From: M30B80 sp965656935
GTDB taxonomy: Bacteria > Pseudomonadota > Alphaproteobacteria > Rhodobacterales > Rhodobacteraceae
Direction: 5' to 3'
Assembly (NCBI GenBank): GCA_965656935.1
Contig: CBFHMG010000005.1
Span: 1 to 64,000, forward strand
Length of the DNA stretch: 64,000 nt
Shown here: positions 1 through 8,765 of the stretch, one piece after another
Layout of the letters: each line of letters starts with the position of its first letter
How positions within the stretch are numbered: the stretch's first letter is position 1
Notes under the pieces: model-generated
Databases searched by the model: none
What the model was told of the DNA's origin: nothing
What the model saw: only the letters and a program-made list of their open reading frames with translations
Made by a program: the position numbers and the translations under genes

Positions 1-142
1 AGGGATGAGAAAGTCATAAAAGGGTGTGCATTCTATCAAGCTATCATCCAAAATACCCAGCTACGCGCGGCCGCGCGCGAGGCAGGCTTTCTCCCACAGG
101 CCAGCCTCGAGTAGGGGACAAGACAGGGGACAGATCGAGTTA

Positions 143-158
143 ATCTTTTATAAAAGAT
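143..158. repeat. Perfect 16-bp AT palindrome downstream of tRNA-Ser
   Basis: The sequence ATCTTTTATAAAAGAT is its own reverse complement. It lies about 30 nt past the 3' end of the leftward tRNA-Ser gene, in an AT-rich stretch, so it may help end that transcript, but it has no GC core and the call is weak. The remaining left edge (1-187) holds two copies of GGGGACA near 115-131 and no convincing gene. Confidence 0.3.
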
Positions 159-187
159 ATAAAAATCAATACTTAATAAGATTTTAA

Positions 188-277
188 TGGCGGAGACGAA
201 GGGATTCGAACCCTCGAGACGGTTTCCCGCCTACTCCCTTAGCAGGGGAGCGCCTTCGACCACTCGGCCACATCTCC
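188..277 (-). tRNA. tRNA-Ser (anticodon GCT)
   Basis: Read on the minus strand, this is a 90-nt class II tRNA. It has a 7-bp acceptor stem (GGAGATG pairing with CGTCTCC, one G-U pair), an anticodon arm with GCT in the loop, a long variable arm typical of tRNA-Ser, the T-loop TTCGAATC and an encoded CCA end (TGG at 188-190 on the plus strand). It decodes AGC and AGU serine codons. Confidence 0.95.
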
Positions 278-357
278 GCTGGCGGGTCTAATGTGTCAGT
301 TGACGAAGGACAAGCAGAGATTTAGCCGAATTTGCCGAAGAAATACTCGAATTGCCC

Positions 358-1455
358 TCAGGCGTTGAACAGGAAATGCAAAACATCGCCATCCTTGACG
401 ATGTAGCTTTTCCCTTCGACCCGCATCTTGCCTGCATCCTTGGCACCTTGTTCGCCATTCAGCGCGATATAGTCGTCATAGCCGATGGTCTCGGAGCGGA
501 TAAAACCGCGCTCGAAATCGCCATGGATCACGCCTGCGGCTTGCGGGGCGGCGGTGCCTTTGCGGATGGTCCATGCGCGGGCCTCTTTGGGGCCAACGGT
601 GAAATAGGTCTCGAGGTTCAGCAATTCGTAGCCCGCGCGGATCAAACGGTCGAGGCCCGCCTCCTCCAGCCCCATTTCACCAAGAAACATCTCGGCTTCC
701 TCGGCGTCCAGCTGGCTGATCTCTTCCTCGATCTTGGCCGAGATAACCACGCAAGCCGCCCCTTGCGCGGCGGCCATTTCCGCCACGCGGGCCGACTGCG
801 CATTGCCTGAGGCGGCGTTCTCTTCCTCGACATTGCAGACATAGAGGACGGGCTTGGTGCTCAGAAGCTGCAGCATTTTCCATGCTTTGGCATCTTCCTC
901 ATCCACCTCGACGAGGCGGGCGGGTTTGCCATCTTCCAACATGGCGGCGGCCTGTTTGAGCAGGCGTTCCTGCTGGATCGCCTCCTTATCACCGCCGCGC
1001 ACTTTGCGGGTCAGGTTCTGGAGGCGTTTTTCAATGCTTTCAAGATCGGCCAGCATCAATTCGGTCTCGATGGTGTCGGCATCGGCAATCGGATCAACGC
1101 GGCCCTCGACATGGGTGACGTCATCATCGACGAAACAGCGCAGGACTTGGGCAATGGCATCGGTTTCACGGATATTGGCGAGGAACTGGTTGCCAAGCCC
1201 TTCCCCTTTCGAGGCCCCTTTCACAAGGCCTGCAATATCCACAAAGGTCATGCGCGCAGGGATGATCTGTTTGGAGCCGGCAATCGCGGCCAGTTTCTCG
1301 ATGCGCGGATCGGGCACGGCGACATCGCCGACATTGGGTTCAATCGTGCAGAAGGGAAAATTCGCAGCCTGTGCGGCAGCCGTTTTCGTCAATGCATTGA
1401 ACAGGGTCGATTTCCCGACATTCGGCAAACCCACAATACCCATTTTGAAACCCAT
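358..1455 (-). CDS. ychF: Redox-regulated ATPase / ribosome-associated GTPase-like YchF
   Basis: A 365-residue cytoplasmic P-loop protein of the OBG family, the usual length for YchF/OLA1. The P-loop GLPNVGKST is at residues 9-17, followed by the family signature NFPFCTIEPN, and a C-terminal TGS domain carries HGDFERGF. YchF proteins bind ribosomes and prefer ATP to GTP. I chose the ATG at 1455 because GGAGAG precedes it and the family begins with MGFKMGIVG; the open frame runs further upstream without homology. It is divergent from trpA across about 125 bp. In many bacteria pth sits beside ychF; here pth is about 5 kb away. Confidence 0.95.
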   Translation of the reverse strand: MGFKMGIVGLPNVGKSTLFNALTKTAAAQAANFPFCTIEPNVGDVAVPDPRIEKLAAIAGSKQIIPARMTFVDIAGLVKGASKGEGLGNQFLANIRETDAIAQVLRCFVDDDVTHVEGRVDPIADADTIETELMLADLESIEKRLQNLTRKVRGGDKEAIQQERLLKQAAAMLEDGKPARLVEVDEEDAKAWKMLQLLSTKPVLYVCNVEEENAASGNAQSARVAEMAAAQGAACVVISAKIEEEISQLDAEEAEMFLGEMGLEEAGLDRLIRAGYELLNLETYFTVGPKEARAWTIRKGTAAPQAAGVIHGDFERGFIRSETIGYDDYIALNGEQGAKDAGKMRVEGKSYIVKDGDVLHFLFNA

Positions 1456-1582
1456 GACCGCTCTCCGATATGCGCAAAATCCGCCTGCTTCTACGGCGGC
1501 GAGGAGGTTTGGGCAATGGCCCCCATTGATTTCTGCCCCCCTTTGGCCCAAACCCGTCCCGACTTTGGGACAAGAGGACGCC

Positions 1583-2374
1583 ATGACTCGCATCGACGAC
1601 ACATTCGCACGGCTCAAGGCCGAAGGGAAAAAGGCTTTCGTGGCCTATGTCATGGCGGGTGACCCCGATTATGAGACCTCGCTGGAGATCGTCAAAGGCC
1701 TGCCCGAGGCGGGCGTCGATATTATCGAGCTTGGCCTGCCCTTCACCGATCCGATGGCCGATGGCTCGACCATCCAGCTTGCGGGTCAACGCGCGCTTGA
1801 AGGGGGGCAGACGCTTGAGAAAACCCTGCAGATCGCGCGCGAGCTGCGCAAAGACAATGACACCACCCCAATTGTGATGATGGGGTATTACAACCCGATC
1901 TACAGCCGCGGTGTGGAGCGTTTTCTGAGCGAGGCGAAAGAGGCGGGAATTGACGGGCTGATCATTGTGGATTTGCCGCCCGAAGAAGATACGGAGCTGT
2001 GCATCCCCGCCCAAAAGGCTGGTTTGAACTTCGTTCGTCTGGCCACGCCCACCTCTGACGATAAGCGCCTTCCCAAGCTGTTGGAGAATACCAGCGGCTT
2101 TATCTATTACGTCTCAATCACAGGTGTCACGGGGGCTGCGGCGGCGCAATCGGGCGATGTTGGCCCTGAGGTTGCACGCATCAAATCCCATACCGATCTG
2201 CCCGTGATTGTGGGCTTTGGTATCACCACGCCAGAGGCCGCCGAAAATATCGCAAGCGTTGCGGATGGGGCGGTTGTGGGCTCGGCCATCGTGAACCAGA
2301 TCGCTGAAGGTAAACCCGTTCCAGAGATTCTGGAGTTTGTGAAATCACTGGCAGATGGGGCGCATCGCGCCTGA
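1583..2374 (+). CDS. trpA: Tryptophan synthase alpha chain
   Basis: A 263-residue TIM-barrel enzyme that cleaves indole-3-glycerol phosphate to indole and glyceraldehyde 3-phosphate, passing indole to TrpB. The loop ELGLPFTDPMADG carries the catalytic region and FIYYVSITGVTGA the phosphate-binding part. The ATG at 1583 follows an AGAGGA ribosome site. Its partner trpB lies 7 kb away on the opposite strand with trpF, so this trpA is detached from the usual trpFBA grouping. lldD follows 75 bp downstream on the same strand and may be cotranscribed. Confidence 0.96.
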   Translation: MTRIDDTFARLKAEGKKAFVAYVMAGDPDYETSLEIVKGLPEAGVDIIELGLPFTDPMADGSTIQLAGQRALEGGQTLEKTLQIARELRKDNDTTPIVMMGYYNPIYSRGVERFLSEAKEAGIDGLIIVDLPPEEDTELCIPAQKAGLNFVRLATPTSDDKRLPKLLENTSGFIYYVSITGVTGAAAAQSGDVGPEVARIKSHTDLPVIVGFGITTPEAAENIASVADGAVVGSAIVNQIAEGKPVPEILEFVKSLADGAHRA

Positions 2375-2449
2375 TCCGATACGGATTGCCGCCGCCCCGC
2401 TGAATTGGTACAAAACTTTAACCAATCCAGCGCAAAGGGAGGCCGCGCC

Positions 2450-3613
2450 ATGCCAGTCATCACCGAGATCGAAGATCTGCGCCGCCTCCATGAACGCCGC
2501 ACACCCCGTATGTTCTATGATTATGCGGAATCTGGCAGTTGGACCGAGCAGACCTTTCGTGAGAATTCCTCGGATTTCGACCTGATCCGCCTGCGCCAAC
2601 GCGTGGCAGTCGATATGTCGGGCCGCTCTACTGCGGGGCAGATGATCGGGCAGGATGTGTCTATGCCAGTGGCTCTGGCCCCTGTGGGCCTGACGGGGAT
2701 GCAACGCGCCGATGGCGAGATCAAAGCCGCCCGCGCCGCCGAGAAATTTGGTGTGCCCTTCACGCTATCCACCATGTCGATCTGTTCCATTGAGGATGTG
2801 GCCGAGAACACCAGCAAGCCCTTCTGGTTTCAGGTCTATACGCTGAAAGACAATGACTTCATGACGCGGCTTTTTGCGCGCGCCAAGGATGCAAACTGTT
2901 CCGCCATCGTGATCACGGTTGATTTGCAGCTTTTGGGACAGCGGCACAAAGACCTCAAGAACGGGCTATCTGCGCCGCCCAAGCTCACGCCCAAATCAGT
3001 CGCCAATATGATGACAAAGGTGCAATGGGGCTGGGAAATGCTGCAAACAAAGCGGCGGTTCTTCGGCAATATCGTGGGCCATGTGAAGGGGATCACTGAT
3101 CCTTCCTCTTTGAGTTCATGGACAGCGCAGGCCTTTGATCAGAGCCTTGATTGGGACCGGATCAAAGAGTTCCGCAAAATGTGGGACGGCCCCGTGATCA
3201 TCAAAGGTATCCTTGATGTAGAGGATGCGAAGAAGGCCGCAGAGGTGGGCGCAGATGCGATCATCGTGTCGAACCATGGCGGACGCCAGCTTGATGGGGC
3301 CTTGTCCTCAATCCGAATGCTCGAGCCCATTTTGGACGCGGTTGGCGATAAGATCGAAGTGCATCTGGATAGCGGCATTCGCTCGGGTCAGGATGTTATG
3401 AAGGCCTTGGCGATGGGAGCCAAGGGCACCTATATCGGGCGCGCTTTCGTCAATGGTCTGGGAGCGATGGGTGAGGCAGGCGTGACCAAGGCGCTTGAGG
3501 TGATCCATAAGGAACTTGATGGAACCATGGCGCTTTGTGGGGAGCGGGATGTGAAGGATTTGGGGCGGCAGAACTTGCTGGTGCCCAGAAACTTCTCGGG
3601 CGATTGGGCCTGA
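2450..3613 (+). CDS. lldD: FMN-dependent L-lactate dehydrogenase / alpha-hydroxy-acid oxidase
   Basis: A 387-residue member of the FMN-dependent alpha-hydroxy-acid dehydrogenase family, oxidising L-lactate (or a related 2-hydroxy acid) to pyruvate and passing electrons to the respiratory chain. The catalytic histidine and FMN-binding arginine lie in SNHGGRQLDG; the substrate-facing tyrosine in FWFQVYTLK and the FMN-phosphate motif near DSGIRSGQD are also present. The start at 2450 has a strong AAAGGGAGG site 10 bp upstream. Glycolate, mandelate and lactate enzymes share this fold. The length and the N-terminus resemble LldD best, but the substrate is inferred. Confidence 0.88.
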   Translation: MPVITEIEDLRRLHERRTPRMFYDYAESGSWTEQTFRENSSDFDLIRLRQRVAVDMSGRSTAGQMIGQDVSMPVALAPVGLTGMQRADGEIKAARAAEKFGVPFTLSTMSICSIEDVAENTSKPFWFQVYTLKDNDFMTRLFARAKDANCSAIVITVDLQLLGQRHKDLKNGLSAPPKLTPKSVANMMTKVQWGWEMLQTKRRFFGNIVGHVKGITDPSSLSSWTAQAFDQSLDWDRIKEFRKMWDGPVIIKGILDVEDAKKAAEVGADAIIVSNHGGRQLDGALSSIRMLEPILDAVGDKIEVHLDSGIRSGQDVMKALAMGAKGTYIGRAFVNGLGAMGEAGVTKALEVIHKELDGTMALCGERDVKDLGRQNLLVPRNFSGDWA

Positions 3614-3651
3614 AAGCGGTGAATGACGCGGCCCTGGCGGGTCCGCGCCAT

Positions 3652-3683
3652 GCCTCCGGCGGAAGTATTTGAAAAGCAAAGAT
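3652..3683 (+). repeat. Dispersed 3'-end repeat, copy A (terminator-like)
   Basis: A 32-bp element beginning GCCTCCGGCGG, then AAGTATTT and ending AGCAAAGAT. It matches a second copy at 39157-39188 in 29 of 32 positions. Both copies lie between convergent genes (here lldD and the MFS gene). The GC-rich inverted core followed by a T-rich run suggests an intrinsic terminator. Confidence 0.65.
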
Positions 3684-3691
3684 GGGCAGGG

Positions 3692-4843
3692 TCAGGCCCG
3701 CCGAAGACGGGGCAGCAGGATCAAAGGGATCAGCAGAACCATCACGCCGACCACGATGAACGAGACCCGAAGCGATGTGATGGCCGAGAGCCAGCCCATC
3801 AATGCAGGCGACAGAAAGAAGCCCAGAAAGCCAAAGCCCGAGACCCGCGCGATCACGGTGGAGCGCGTATGGGCTGTCGCGCGGCGCCCGACCAGCCCCA
3901 AGGCCAGAGGGGCAATGACCGAGACGCCCATGCCCAGAATTGCAAAACCGAGATAGGCAACAAAGGGAACAGCTGCGATCGCTGCGATTATGGCACCGCT
4001 ACAGGTCATCAATGAGGCCCAGAAAATGACCTTGGTATCATTGAGCCGCGAGGCGAGCGTTTGCCCAGTCAGGCGACCGATCCCCATTGTGAAGCCGAGC
4101 AGGAAGGGCCCGAGCGCCCCTTCGACCGCCCGCCCTCCAAGGGAGCGCTCCACATGCAAGGCAGACCAGCTTTCGATTGAAGCTTCGGTCATGAAGGCGA
4201 TCATGACGACCAATCCGCCCAAGGCGATCAAGGCGTTCGGGAGTTTGCGCCCCTCAGCCGCCTCAGTGTGATCGGATTGAAAAGACGGCTCGATCCGCGT
4301 TCGGGCGACCAGAGCAAGGATGACGGCAAAATAGAGCAGGAACACCAAAAGCGCGGCTGCGCCCGCTTCACGCAACAGGCCGGTCATCAGGGCCGAGAAG
4401 GCATAGGCGAATGAAAACATCGCGTGATTGAAACTCATCATCGGCCTGTCTTCGCGAGCCTCAATCTCGGAGACACGCGTGTTCATCAACACATCTGTCA
4501 GCCCTGAACAGGCGCCCGCAAGAAACATGGCCACGCCGAAAAGGGCCGGTGTCGGTGCCCATCCGATCAACAGAAAACTGCTGGCCATAGACAGCACCGC
4601 CAGCGGCAAGCTTGAAGCCCTGAGCCAGCGTTCGAATTTGGGAGCAAGCCATATTGCCGACACCAGCCCGAAAGCCGAAAGCAAGAGCAATGTTCCAAAC
4701 AGGCCATCGCCCACGCCGATCCGGAGTTTGATTTGCGGCACGAGAGCCGCGAAACCACCCCAACACATGCCAAGCATCATGAAGGCCAATGCGGGGCGTT
4801 TGGACAGTAAAAGGGTCTCGCGCAGGTCTTGAAGTATTCTCAT
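3692..4843 (-). CDS. MFS transporter (YbjJ/fucose-permease-like)
   Basis: A polytopic inner-membrane protein of about 383 residues with some 12 hydrophobic segments, typical of the major facilitator superfamily. The first helix contains the family-like FMMLGMCWGGFAALVP, and a charged loop with EIEAREDRPMMS sits after helix 4. It resembles the YbjJ group, whose substrates are mostly unknown. I chose the ATG at 4843; an in-frame TTG at 4879 would add 12 residues, and neither has a strong ribosome site. It converges on lldD and is divergent from rplY. The substrate cannot be inferred. Confidence 0.8.
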   Translation of the reverse strand: MRILQDLRETLLLSKRPALAFMMLGMCWGGFAALVPQIKLRIGVGDGLFGTLLLLSAFGLVSAIWLAPKFERWLRASSLPLAVLSMASSFLLIGWAPTPALFGVAMFLAGACSGLTDVLMNTRVSEIEAREDRPMMSFNHAMFSFAYAFSALMTGLLREAGAAALLVFLLYFAVILALVARTRIEPSFQSDHTEAAEGRKLPNALIALGGLVVMIAFMTEASIESWSALHVERSLGGRAVEGALGPFLLGFTMGIGRLTGQTLASRLNDTKVIFWASLMTCSGAIIAAIAAVPFVAYLGFAILGMGVSVIAPLALGLVGRRATAHTRSTVIARVSGFGFLGFFLSPALMGWLSAITSLRVSFIVVGVMVLLIPLILLPRLRRA

Positions 4844-4989
4844 GGCATCGCCGCTAGCCTGCCCTGAAGCACTATGCAATGGGTTGACGAAAATTGCCTC
4901 TAGCCATCGCGGCGATTCACGTCTATACGCGCGACTTCAATCGGGCCCGACACCCTTGGAGGCGGCCCTTAATTATATGGAGAATAGCT

Positions 4990-5625
4990 ATGGCTGGTGA
5001 GATTCCTGATCTTATCGCTGAGGCACGGACGGGGACAGGCAAGGGGGCCGCTCGTCAAGCTCGCCGTGAAGGCAAAGTGCCCGGTATCGTGTATGGTGGT
5101 GGTGCAGACCCTATTGCGATCCAGATCCCCTTTAACGTGCTTTTGAAGCGCCTCAAGCAGGGTCGTTTCCTTTCGACGCTCTTCAACCTGCAGGTTGAAG
5201 GCCAAGAAGACGTGCGTGTGATCTGCCGCGGTGTTCAGCGTGATGTTGTGAAAGACCTTCCAACCCATGTTGACTTTATGCGTCTGCGCCGGACCTCGAA
5301 GGTGAAACTTTTCATCCCTGTCGAGTTCATCAACAATGAGGCCGCCCCTGGCCTCAAGCGCGGTGGTGTTCTGACCGTTGTACGCCCTGAAGTTGAACTG
5401 ACAGTGACCGCAGGCGATATCCCTGATCACCTGACTGTTGATCTGGAAGGTTTGCAGATCGGAGATACAATCAACATCTCCAATGTTACCCTGCCTGCAG
5501 GCGCAAAGCCAACCATCGACCGTGACTTCGTTATCGCCAATATCACAGCACCTTCGGGTCTGGTGAGCGCCGATAACGCCGCCTCGGATGAAGAAGGTGG
5601 TGAAGCGGAAGCCGAAGCAGAATAA
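4990..5625 (+). CDS. rplY: 50S ribosomal protein L25/general stress protein Ctc
   Basis: A 211-residue long-form L25 (TL5/Ctc type), which binds 5S rRNA in the large subunit. The N-terminal L25 domain contains RQARREGKVPGIVYGG, and the C-terminal beta domain covers roughly residues 95-195, ending in an acidic tail of Glu/Ala. The start at 4990 follows TGGAGAATAGCT. The extra upstream open frame (from 4894) has no homology and was excluded. A clear intrinsic terminator follows at 5655. Confidence 0.96.
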   Translation: MAGEIPDLIAEARTGTGKGAARQARREGKVPGIVYGGGADPIAIQIPFNVLLKRLKQGRFLSTLFNLQVEGQEDVRVICRGVQRDVVKDLPTHVDFMRLRRTSKVKLFIPVEFINNEAAPGLKRGGVLTVVRPEVELTVTAGDIPDHLTVDLEGLQIGDTINISNVTLPAGAKPTIDRDFVIANITAPSGLVSADNAASDEEGGEAEAEAE

Positions 5626-5654
5626 GACTGCGGCTTTTTGCTAAAACAGATTTG

Positions 5655-5686
5655 AGGCGTGGCCCTGTGCGGGCTGCGCCTTTTTC
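5655..5686 (+). terminator. Intrinsic terminator of rplY
   Basis: The arms AGGCGTGGCCC (5655-5665) and GGGCTGCGCCT (5671-5681) pair with two G-U pairs and a short loop, followed by a T run at 5681-5685. The structure lies 29 nt past the rplY stop and abuts the stop of the convergent methyltransferase gene. Confidence 0.85.
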
Positions 5687-6418
5687 TTACGTATCTTTCT
5701 GATCCGCGCTCCAGACCCGTCGAAACCCGAGAATTTTGCGTGTCGAGACGACCGGATCATAAGTCATATCCATGGCGGACATGAAATCAACGATCTTCTT
5801 GATCACCTCGGCCCCATATTTCTTTGGATGAAGCTCAAGCACGAAAAACCGCAAGGGGCATTTCCAGCGCTTGTCGAAGAGATGCTCTTCTGCGCCCTCC
5901 ACATCCATCAAGATGACATGTGGCCGATGCGCGGCAATCAGATCGGTGACAGATACAAGCGGCACCGTGACCTTGCGCCCGCTGCCGCCTGACAGGCTGG
6001 AGGCGGTGTAGAAATCAGCCAGATGAAACTCGGCCGTACTGCCTTCGGGAACATCGCCTGCAACGGCAGCGTGCAGGACCGTGGCCTCGGCTTGACCGTT
6101 GCGGGCAAGATTGCCCTCAATCACTGGAATAAGGGCGGGGTTGGCCTCAACGGAAAGCACATTCGCCGCCCCTGCCGCGCGGGCCGCAAGCGAGGAGACA
6201 TAGCCGATACCAGCGCCAAGCTCCAACACGCGCGACCCTTGCCGGATGCAGCGAGTAACAGCGCGCGCTTCATCTTCTTCATAGGTGCCGTCGCGCAATT
6301 TTCCGACGATCTCATCGGCGGCCAAAGCTGCGGGCAGCCGTAAATCCAGACCATTGATCCCGATCGAGACCTCATCCCCACTTGTTGATCCAGCTTGTGT
6401 CACGCCTGTTTGCCCCAT
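5687..6418 (-). CDS. FkbM-family methyltransferase
   Basis: A 243-residue SAM-dependent methyltransferase. The SAM-binding motif I is VLELGAGIGYVSSLAA, followed by the acidic end of strand 2 in LSVEANP, and the FkbM signature ILMDVEGAEEHLF lies near residue 180. FkbM enzymes typically O-methylate sugars or small molecules, but the acceptor is unknown. The ATG at 6418 begins MGQTGV; a TTG further upstream is less likely. The gene is divergent from pth with about 80 bp between, and nothing next to it points to a polysaccharide cluster. Confidence 0.8.
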   Translation of the reverse strand: MGQTGVTQAGSTSGDEVSIGINGLDLRLPAALAADEIVGKLRDGTYEEDEARAVTRCIRQGSRVLELGAGIGYVSSLAARAAGAANVLSVEANPALIPVIEGNLARNGQAEATVLHAAVAGDVPEGSTAEFHLADFYTASSLSGGSGRKVTVPLVSVTDLIAAHRPHVILMDVEGAEEHLFDKRWKCPLRFFVLELHPKKYGAEVIKKIVDFMSAMDMTYDPVVSTRKILGFRRVWSADQKDT

Positions 6419-6501
6419 TCTTTGCAGGTTCAAACTTGCACAAGCACCCAGCCCTGCCAAGTGGCTGGAACCGCGCCAAGTTCCGCGCTAGAGAAGGTGT
6501 C

Positions 6502-7230
6502 ATGAAACTTTGGGTAGGGCTAGGCAATCCGGGCGCGAAATACGCGATGAACCGACATAATATCGGGTTCATGGCGCTTGAGCGGGTGGCCGAAGACAAG
6601 GGCTTTGCGCCGTGGCGCAGCAAATTCCAAGGCAGCCTGACCGAGGGCAATCTGGGCGGCGAGAAAGTCCTGCTTCTCAAGCCTGAAACCTTTATGAACC
6701 TCTCGGGCCAATCCGTGGGCGAGGCCATGCGCTTTTACAAACTGGCCCCCGAAGATGTGACCGTCTTTCATGACGAGCTGGACCTAGCGCCTGCCAAGCT
6801 GCGCCTGAAAACTGGAGGCGGGCATGCGGGGCATAATGGCCTGCGCTCGATCCATGCCCATATCGGCGAGGCCTATAACCGCGTGCGGCTTGGCATCGGG
6901 CATCCGGGCCATAAGGACAGGGTCGCGGGTTTCGTGCTGTCGGATTTTGCAAAGGCTGATCAGGACTGGCTTGATGATCTGATGCGCGGCATCTGTGATG
7001 GGGCTGCGGAACTGGCCAAAGGGGATGGGAGCAAATTTCTCAATGCGGTGGCGCTGCGTGTGAACCCGCCGCGCTCTTCCACAGGTCAGGCCAAGCCAAC
7101 CGAGAAAGGCGCGCCCAAATCCGACAACAAACCCGCGCCCAAGCCAACTGCCGAGCCTAAACCTGAACCAAAAGCTGAGCCCGATACCCGCAGTCCGCTT
7201 CAACGATTGGCGGACCGGTTCAAATTGTGA
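6502..7230 (+). CDS. pth: Peptidyl-tRNA hydrolase with Pro/Lys/Glu-rich C-terminal tail
   Basis: A 242-residue enzyme that releases peptides from stalled peptidyl-tRNA. The conserved WVGLGNPGAKYAMNRHNIG holds Asn and the catalytic His, with FHDELDL and GGGHAGHNGLRS further on, all within the first 190 residues. The last 50 or so residues are a low-complexity Pro-Lys-Glu tail ending RLADRFKL, longer than the E. coli enzyme (194 residues); a tail is common in relatives. The start at 6502 has AGAAGG upstream, and the longer open frame was excluded. Confidence 0.95.
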   Translation: MKLWVGLGNPGAKYAMNRHNIGFMALERVAEDKGFAPWRSKFQGSLTEGNLGGEKVLLLKPETFMNLSGQSVGEAMRFYKLAPEDVTVFHDELDLAPAKLRLKTGGGHAGHNGLRSIHAHIGEAYNRVRLGIGHPGHKDRVAGFVLSDFAKADQDWLDDLMRGICDGAAELAKGDGSKFLNAVALRVNPPRSSTGQAKPTEKGAPKSDNKPAPKPTAEPKPEPKAEPDTRSPLQRLADRFKL

Positions 7231-7300
7231 CGCGCGCCACCCTTGCGCATCCTCGCACAAGCTCTACCCTGTGAGGCGAGACCAGCAAGGAGCCTGTGAT

Positions 7301-7699
7301 TTGTCCGAGATAGAGCCTTCCATCAATGTGCACGGAGCGCCTTTGGCCAGTTGTTCGACAGACCCCGTCACGGGGTTCTTTCGCAACGGATGCTGCGATA
7401 CGGGCGCGATGGATCATGGCTCACACACGGTCTGCGCTGTGATGACGGCCGAGTTCCTCGCCTTCTCCAAATATCTTGGTAATGACCTGTCGACGCCTCG
7501 GCCAGAATTCGGCTTTGCAGGCCTGAACCCCGGCGATCACTGGTGCCTTTGTGCCTCGCGCTTTTTGCAAGCGCATGAGGAAGGGGCAGCACCCGATGTG
7601 AACCTTTCAGCTACGCATCAGCGCGCGCTGGATATCGTACCGCTTGATGTTCTGGAGGCCTATGACATCACGCGCCACCGAGATGGTGGGTCAGCCTGA
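7301..7699 (+). CDS. DUF2237 family protein
   Basis: A 132-residue soluble protein of unknown function. It carries the DUF2237 hallmarks: CSTDPVTGFFRNGCC, HTVCAVMTAEFLAFSK, GNDLSTPRPE and GDHWCLCASR, with several conserved cysteines that may bind metal. The best start appears to be the TTG at 7301, which has AAGGAG eight bases upstream; a GTG at 7271 lacks a site. It converges with the regulator gene, and the 3' ends overlap by 9 bp. Confidence 0.85.
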   Translation: MSEIEPSINVHGAPLASCSTDPVTGFFRNGCCDTGAMDHGSHTVCAVMTAEFLAFSKYLGNDLSTPRPEFGFAGLNPGDHWCLCASRFLQAHEEGAAPDVNLSATHQRALDIVPLDVLEAYDITRHRDGGSA

Positions 7700-8239
7700 G
7701 ATCGGCTCTTCGCTTTGCCCGCGCAGCGCGGGCTCTGGCTCCGGCGCGGGGAGCAGGCTTTCCCCCATTAGGTCCTCGACAAACAGGCTGAGGAATTGCG
7801 GGCGGCCCGTGACCCCAGCCTTCCGATAGATCGCGTTTGTCTGCGCCTTTACCGTGCCTTCTGACGTCTCGCGAAGCTGTGCGATTTCCGTCAGGCTCAT
7901 GCCTTTGAGCGCGAAAAGGGCGACATCCCGTTCAGCAGGGGTGAAGCCCCATTCGGTGAAATGCTCCTCCACCAATTCCATAAAGGCACCCGAGGCCACA
8001 CGTAGGGCCTGTTCCGCCGCGCGGGTTCTCCTGCGGGCGCGGCTGAGCAAAATCGCACTGAGCACCACCCCCGAAATCAGGCCGAGCGCCGCCGCGATTT
8101 CCATCACCTCTTGGTAGCGCCAAGGCACTGGATTGATGGGAATACCCAGCACCGAGAAGATGATATCCGACACGAAGAAGATCGCGCAAAGCAATTGCAG
8201 CACAAGGATCGCAGCATATATGCCCGAGCGGTTCAGCAT
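7691..8239 (-). CDS. Membrane-anchored LuxR-type transcriptional regulator
   Basis: A protein of about 182 residues with two N-terminal membrane helices (roughly residues 8-30 and 45-66), a short linker, and a C-terminal LuxR-type helix-turn-helix. The DNA-binding part reads FTPAERDVALFALKGMSLTEIAQLR then TSEGTVKAQTNAIYRKAGV, the classic GerE pattern. There is no receiver or autoinducer domain, so signals may be sensed through the membrane part. It sits just downstream of two exported Asp-rich PepSY proteins on the same strand and may control them; that is inference. The start ATG 8239 has only a weak ribosome site. Confidence 0.78.
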   Translation of the reverse strand: MLNRSGIYAAILVLQLLCAIFFVSDIIFSVLGIPINPVPWRYQEVMEIAAALGLISGVVLSAILLSRARRRTRAAEQALRVASGAFMELVEEHFTEWGFTPAERDVALFALKGMSLTEIAQLRETSEGTVKAQTNAIYRKAGVTGRPQFLSLFVEDLMGESLLPAPEPEPALRGQSEEPISG

Positions 8240-8263
8240 AGGCAAAGAATGCCGCTCACGGGA

Positions 8264-8415
8264 TCAATCGTCATCGCCATCATCCCCGTCGTCATCATCG
8301 CTATCGTCATCACCATCATCGTCGTCGTCATCATCGTCATCACTGTCGTCGCGGTCATCGCGATCATCGCGATCATCATCGTCTCGCGCATCTTCCCTGT
8401 CATCGTCATCATCAT
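8264..8415. repeat. GAT/GAC codon-repeat tract (copy A tail)
   Basis: The plus strand is a near-continuous run of ATC and GTC trinucleotides, the reverse complement of Asp codons. The mixed codons weaken slippage, but runs of identical triplets remain. It produces long hydrophobic open frames on the plus strand, which are artefacts. Confidence 0.85.
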
Positions 8416-8698
8416 CGTCGCGACGAAAGCCCCAGATTCCCGCCTCTCCGTCATCGGAATAGCTGTAATCGCGCAGGATTTCTCCATTGCGCGGGTCAAA
8501 CACGATCTCGCGGGTGAAATCATTCCTCTCGGCAATGATGCGGACACGGCCCAGAAGCGTCCGGTTTGTTTGTTCAATTTCGAAGCCTTGGCGCTGCAAC
8601 TGGTCAATCACCTGCTCGGTGACGCTTTGGGCCAAGCCCGCCCCCGCCAGAACAAGGATCAAACCACCACCAAGAAGTATTGAGCGAAACAGGTTCAT
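8264..8698 (-). CDS. Exported PepSY-like protein with poly-aspartate tail (copy A)
   Basis: A protein of about 144 residues. A signal peptide (FRSILLGGGLILVLAGAGLAQ) is followed by one PepSY-like domain (VIDQLQRQGFEIEQTNRT through DPRNGEILRDYSY), then a tail in which about 39 of the last 51 residues are Asp, interrupted by Arg, Gly and Ser. PepSY domains are linked to peptidase inhibition or periplasmic binding; the tail should bind Ca2+ or other cations. Three in-frame ATGs occur at 8713, 8701 and 8698; I chose the last because it gives a clean signal peptide. A paralogue lies directly upstream. Function unknown. Confidence 0.75.
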   Translation of the reverse strand: MNLFRSILLGGGLILVLAGAGLAQSVTEQVIDQLQRQGFEIEQTNRTLLGRVRIIAERNDFTREIVFDPRNGEILRDYSYSDDGEAGIWGFRRDDDDDDDREDARDDDDRDDRDDRDDSDDDDDDDDDGDDDSDDDDGDDGDDD

Positions 8699-8765
8699 CA
8701 TTTCCAAATCCATGGGCTGTCTCTGGCTCTGCCAGAGACAGCCTAGAGGTTAAAAGTAACGCGCT

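Noticed and set aside
1111..1662. 183-codon plus-strand open frame
   Set aside because: It is antisense to ychF and overlaps the trpA start in another frame.
8111..8683. Plus-strand open frame rich in Ile and Val resembling membrane helices
   Set aside because: It is the complement of the Asp-codon tract of the PepSY gene; GTC/ATC triplets create a false hydrophobic protein, with no ribosome site.
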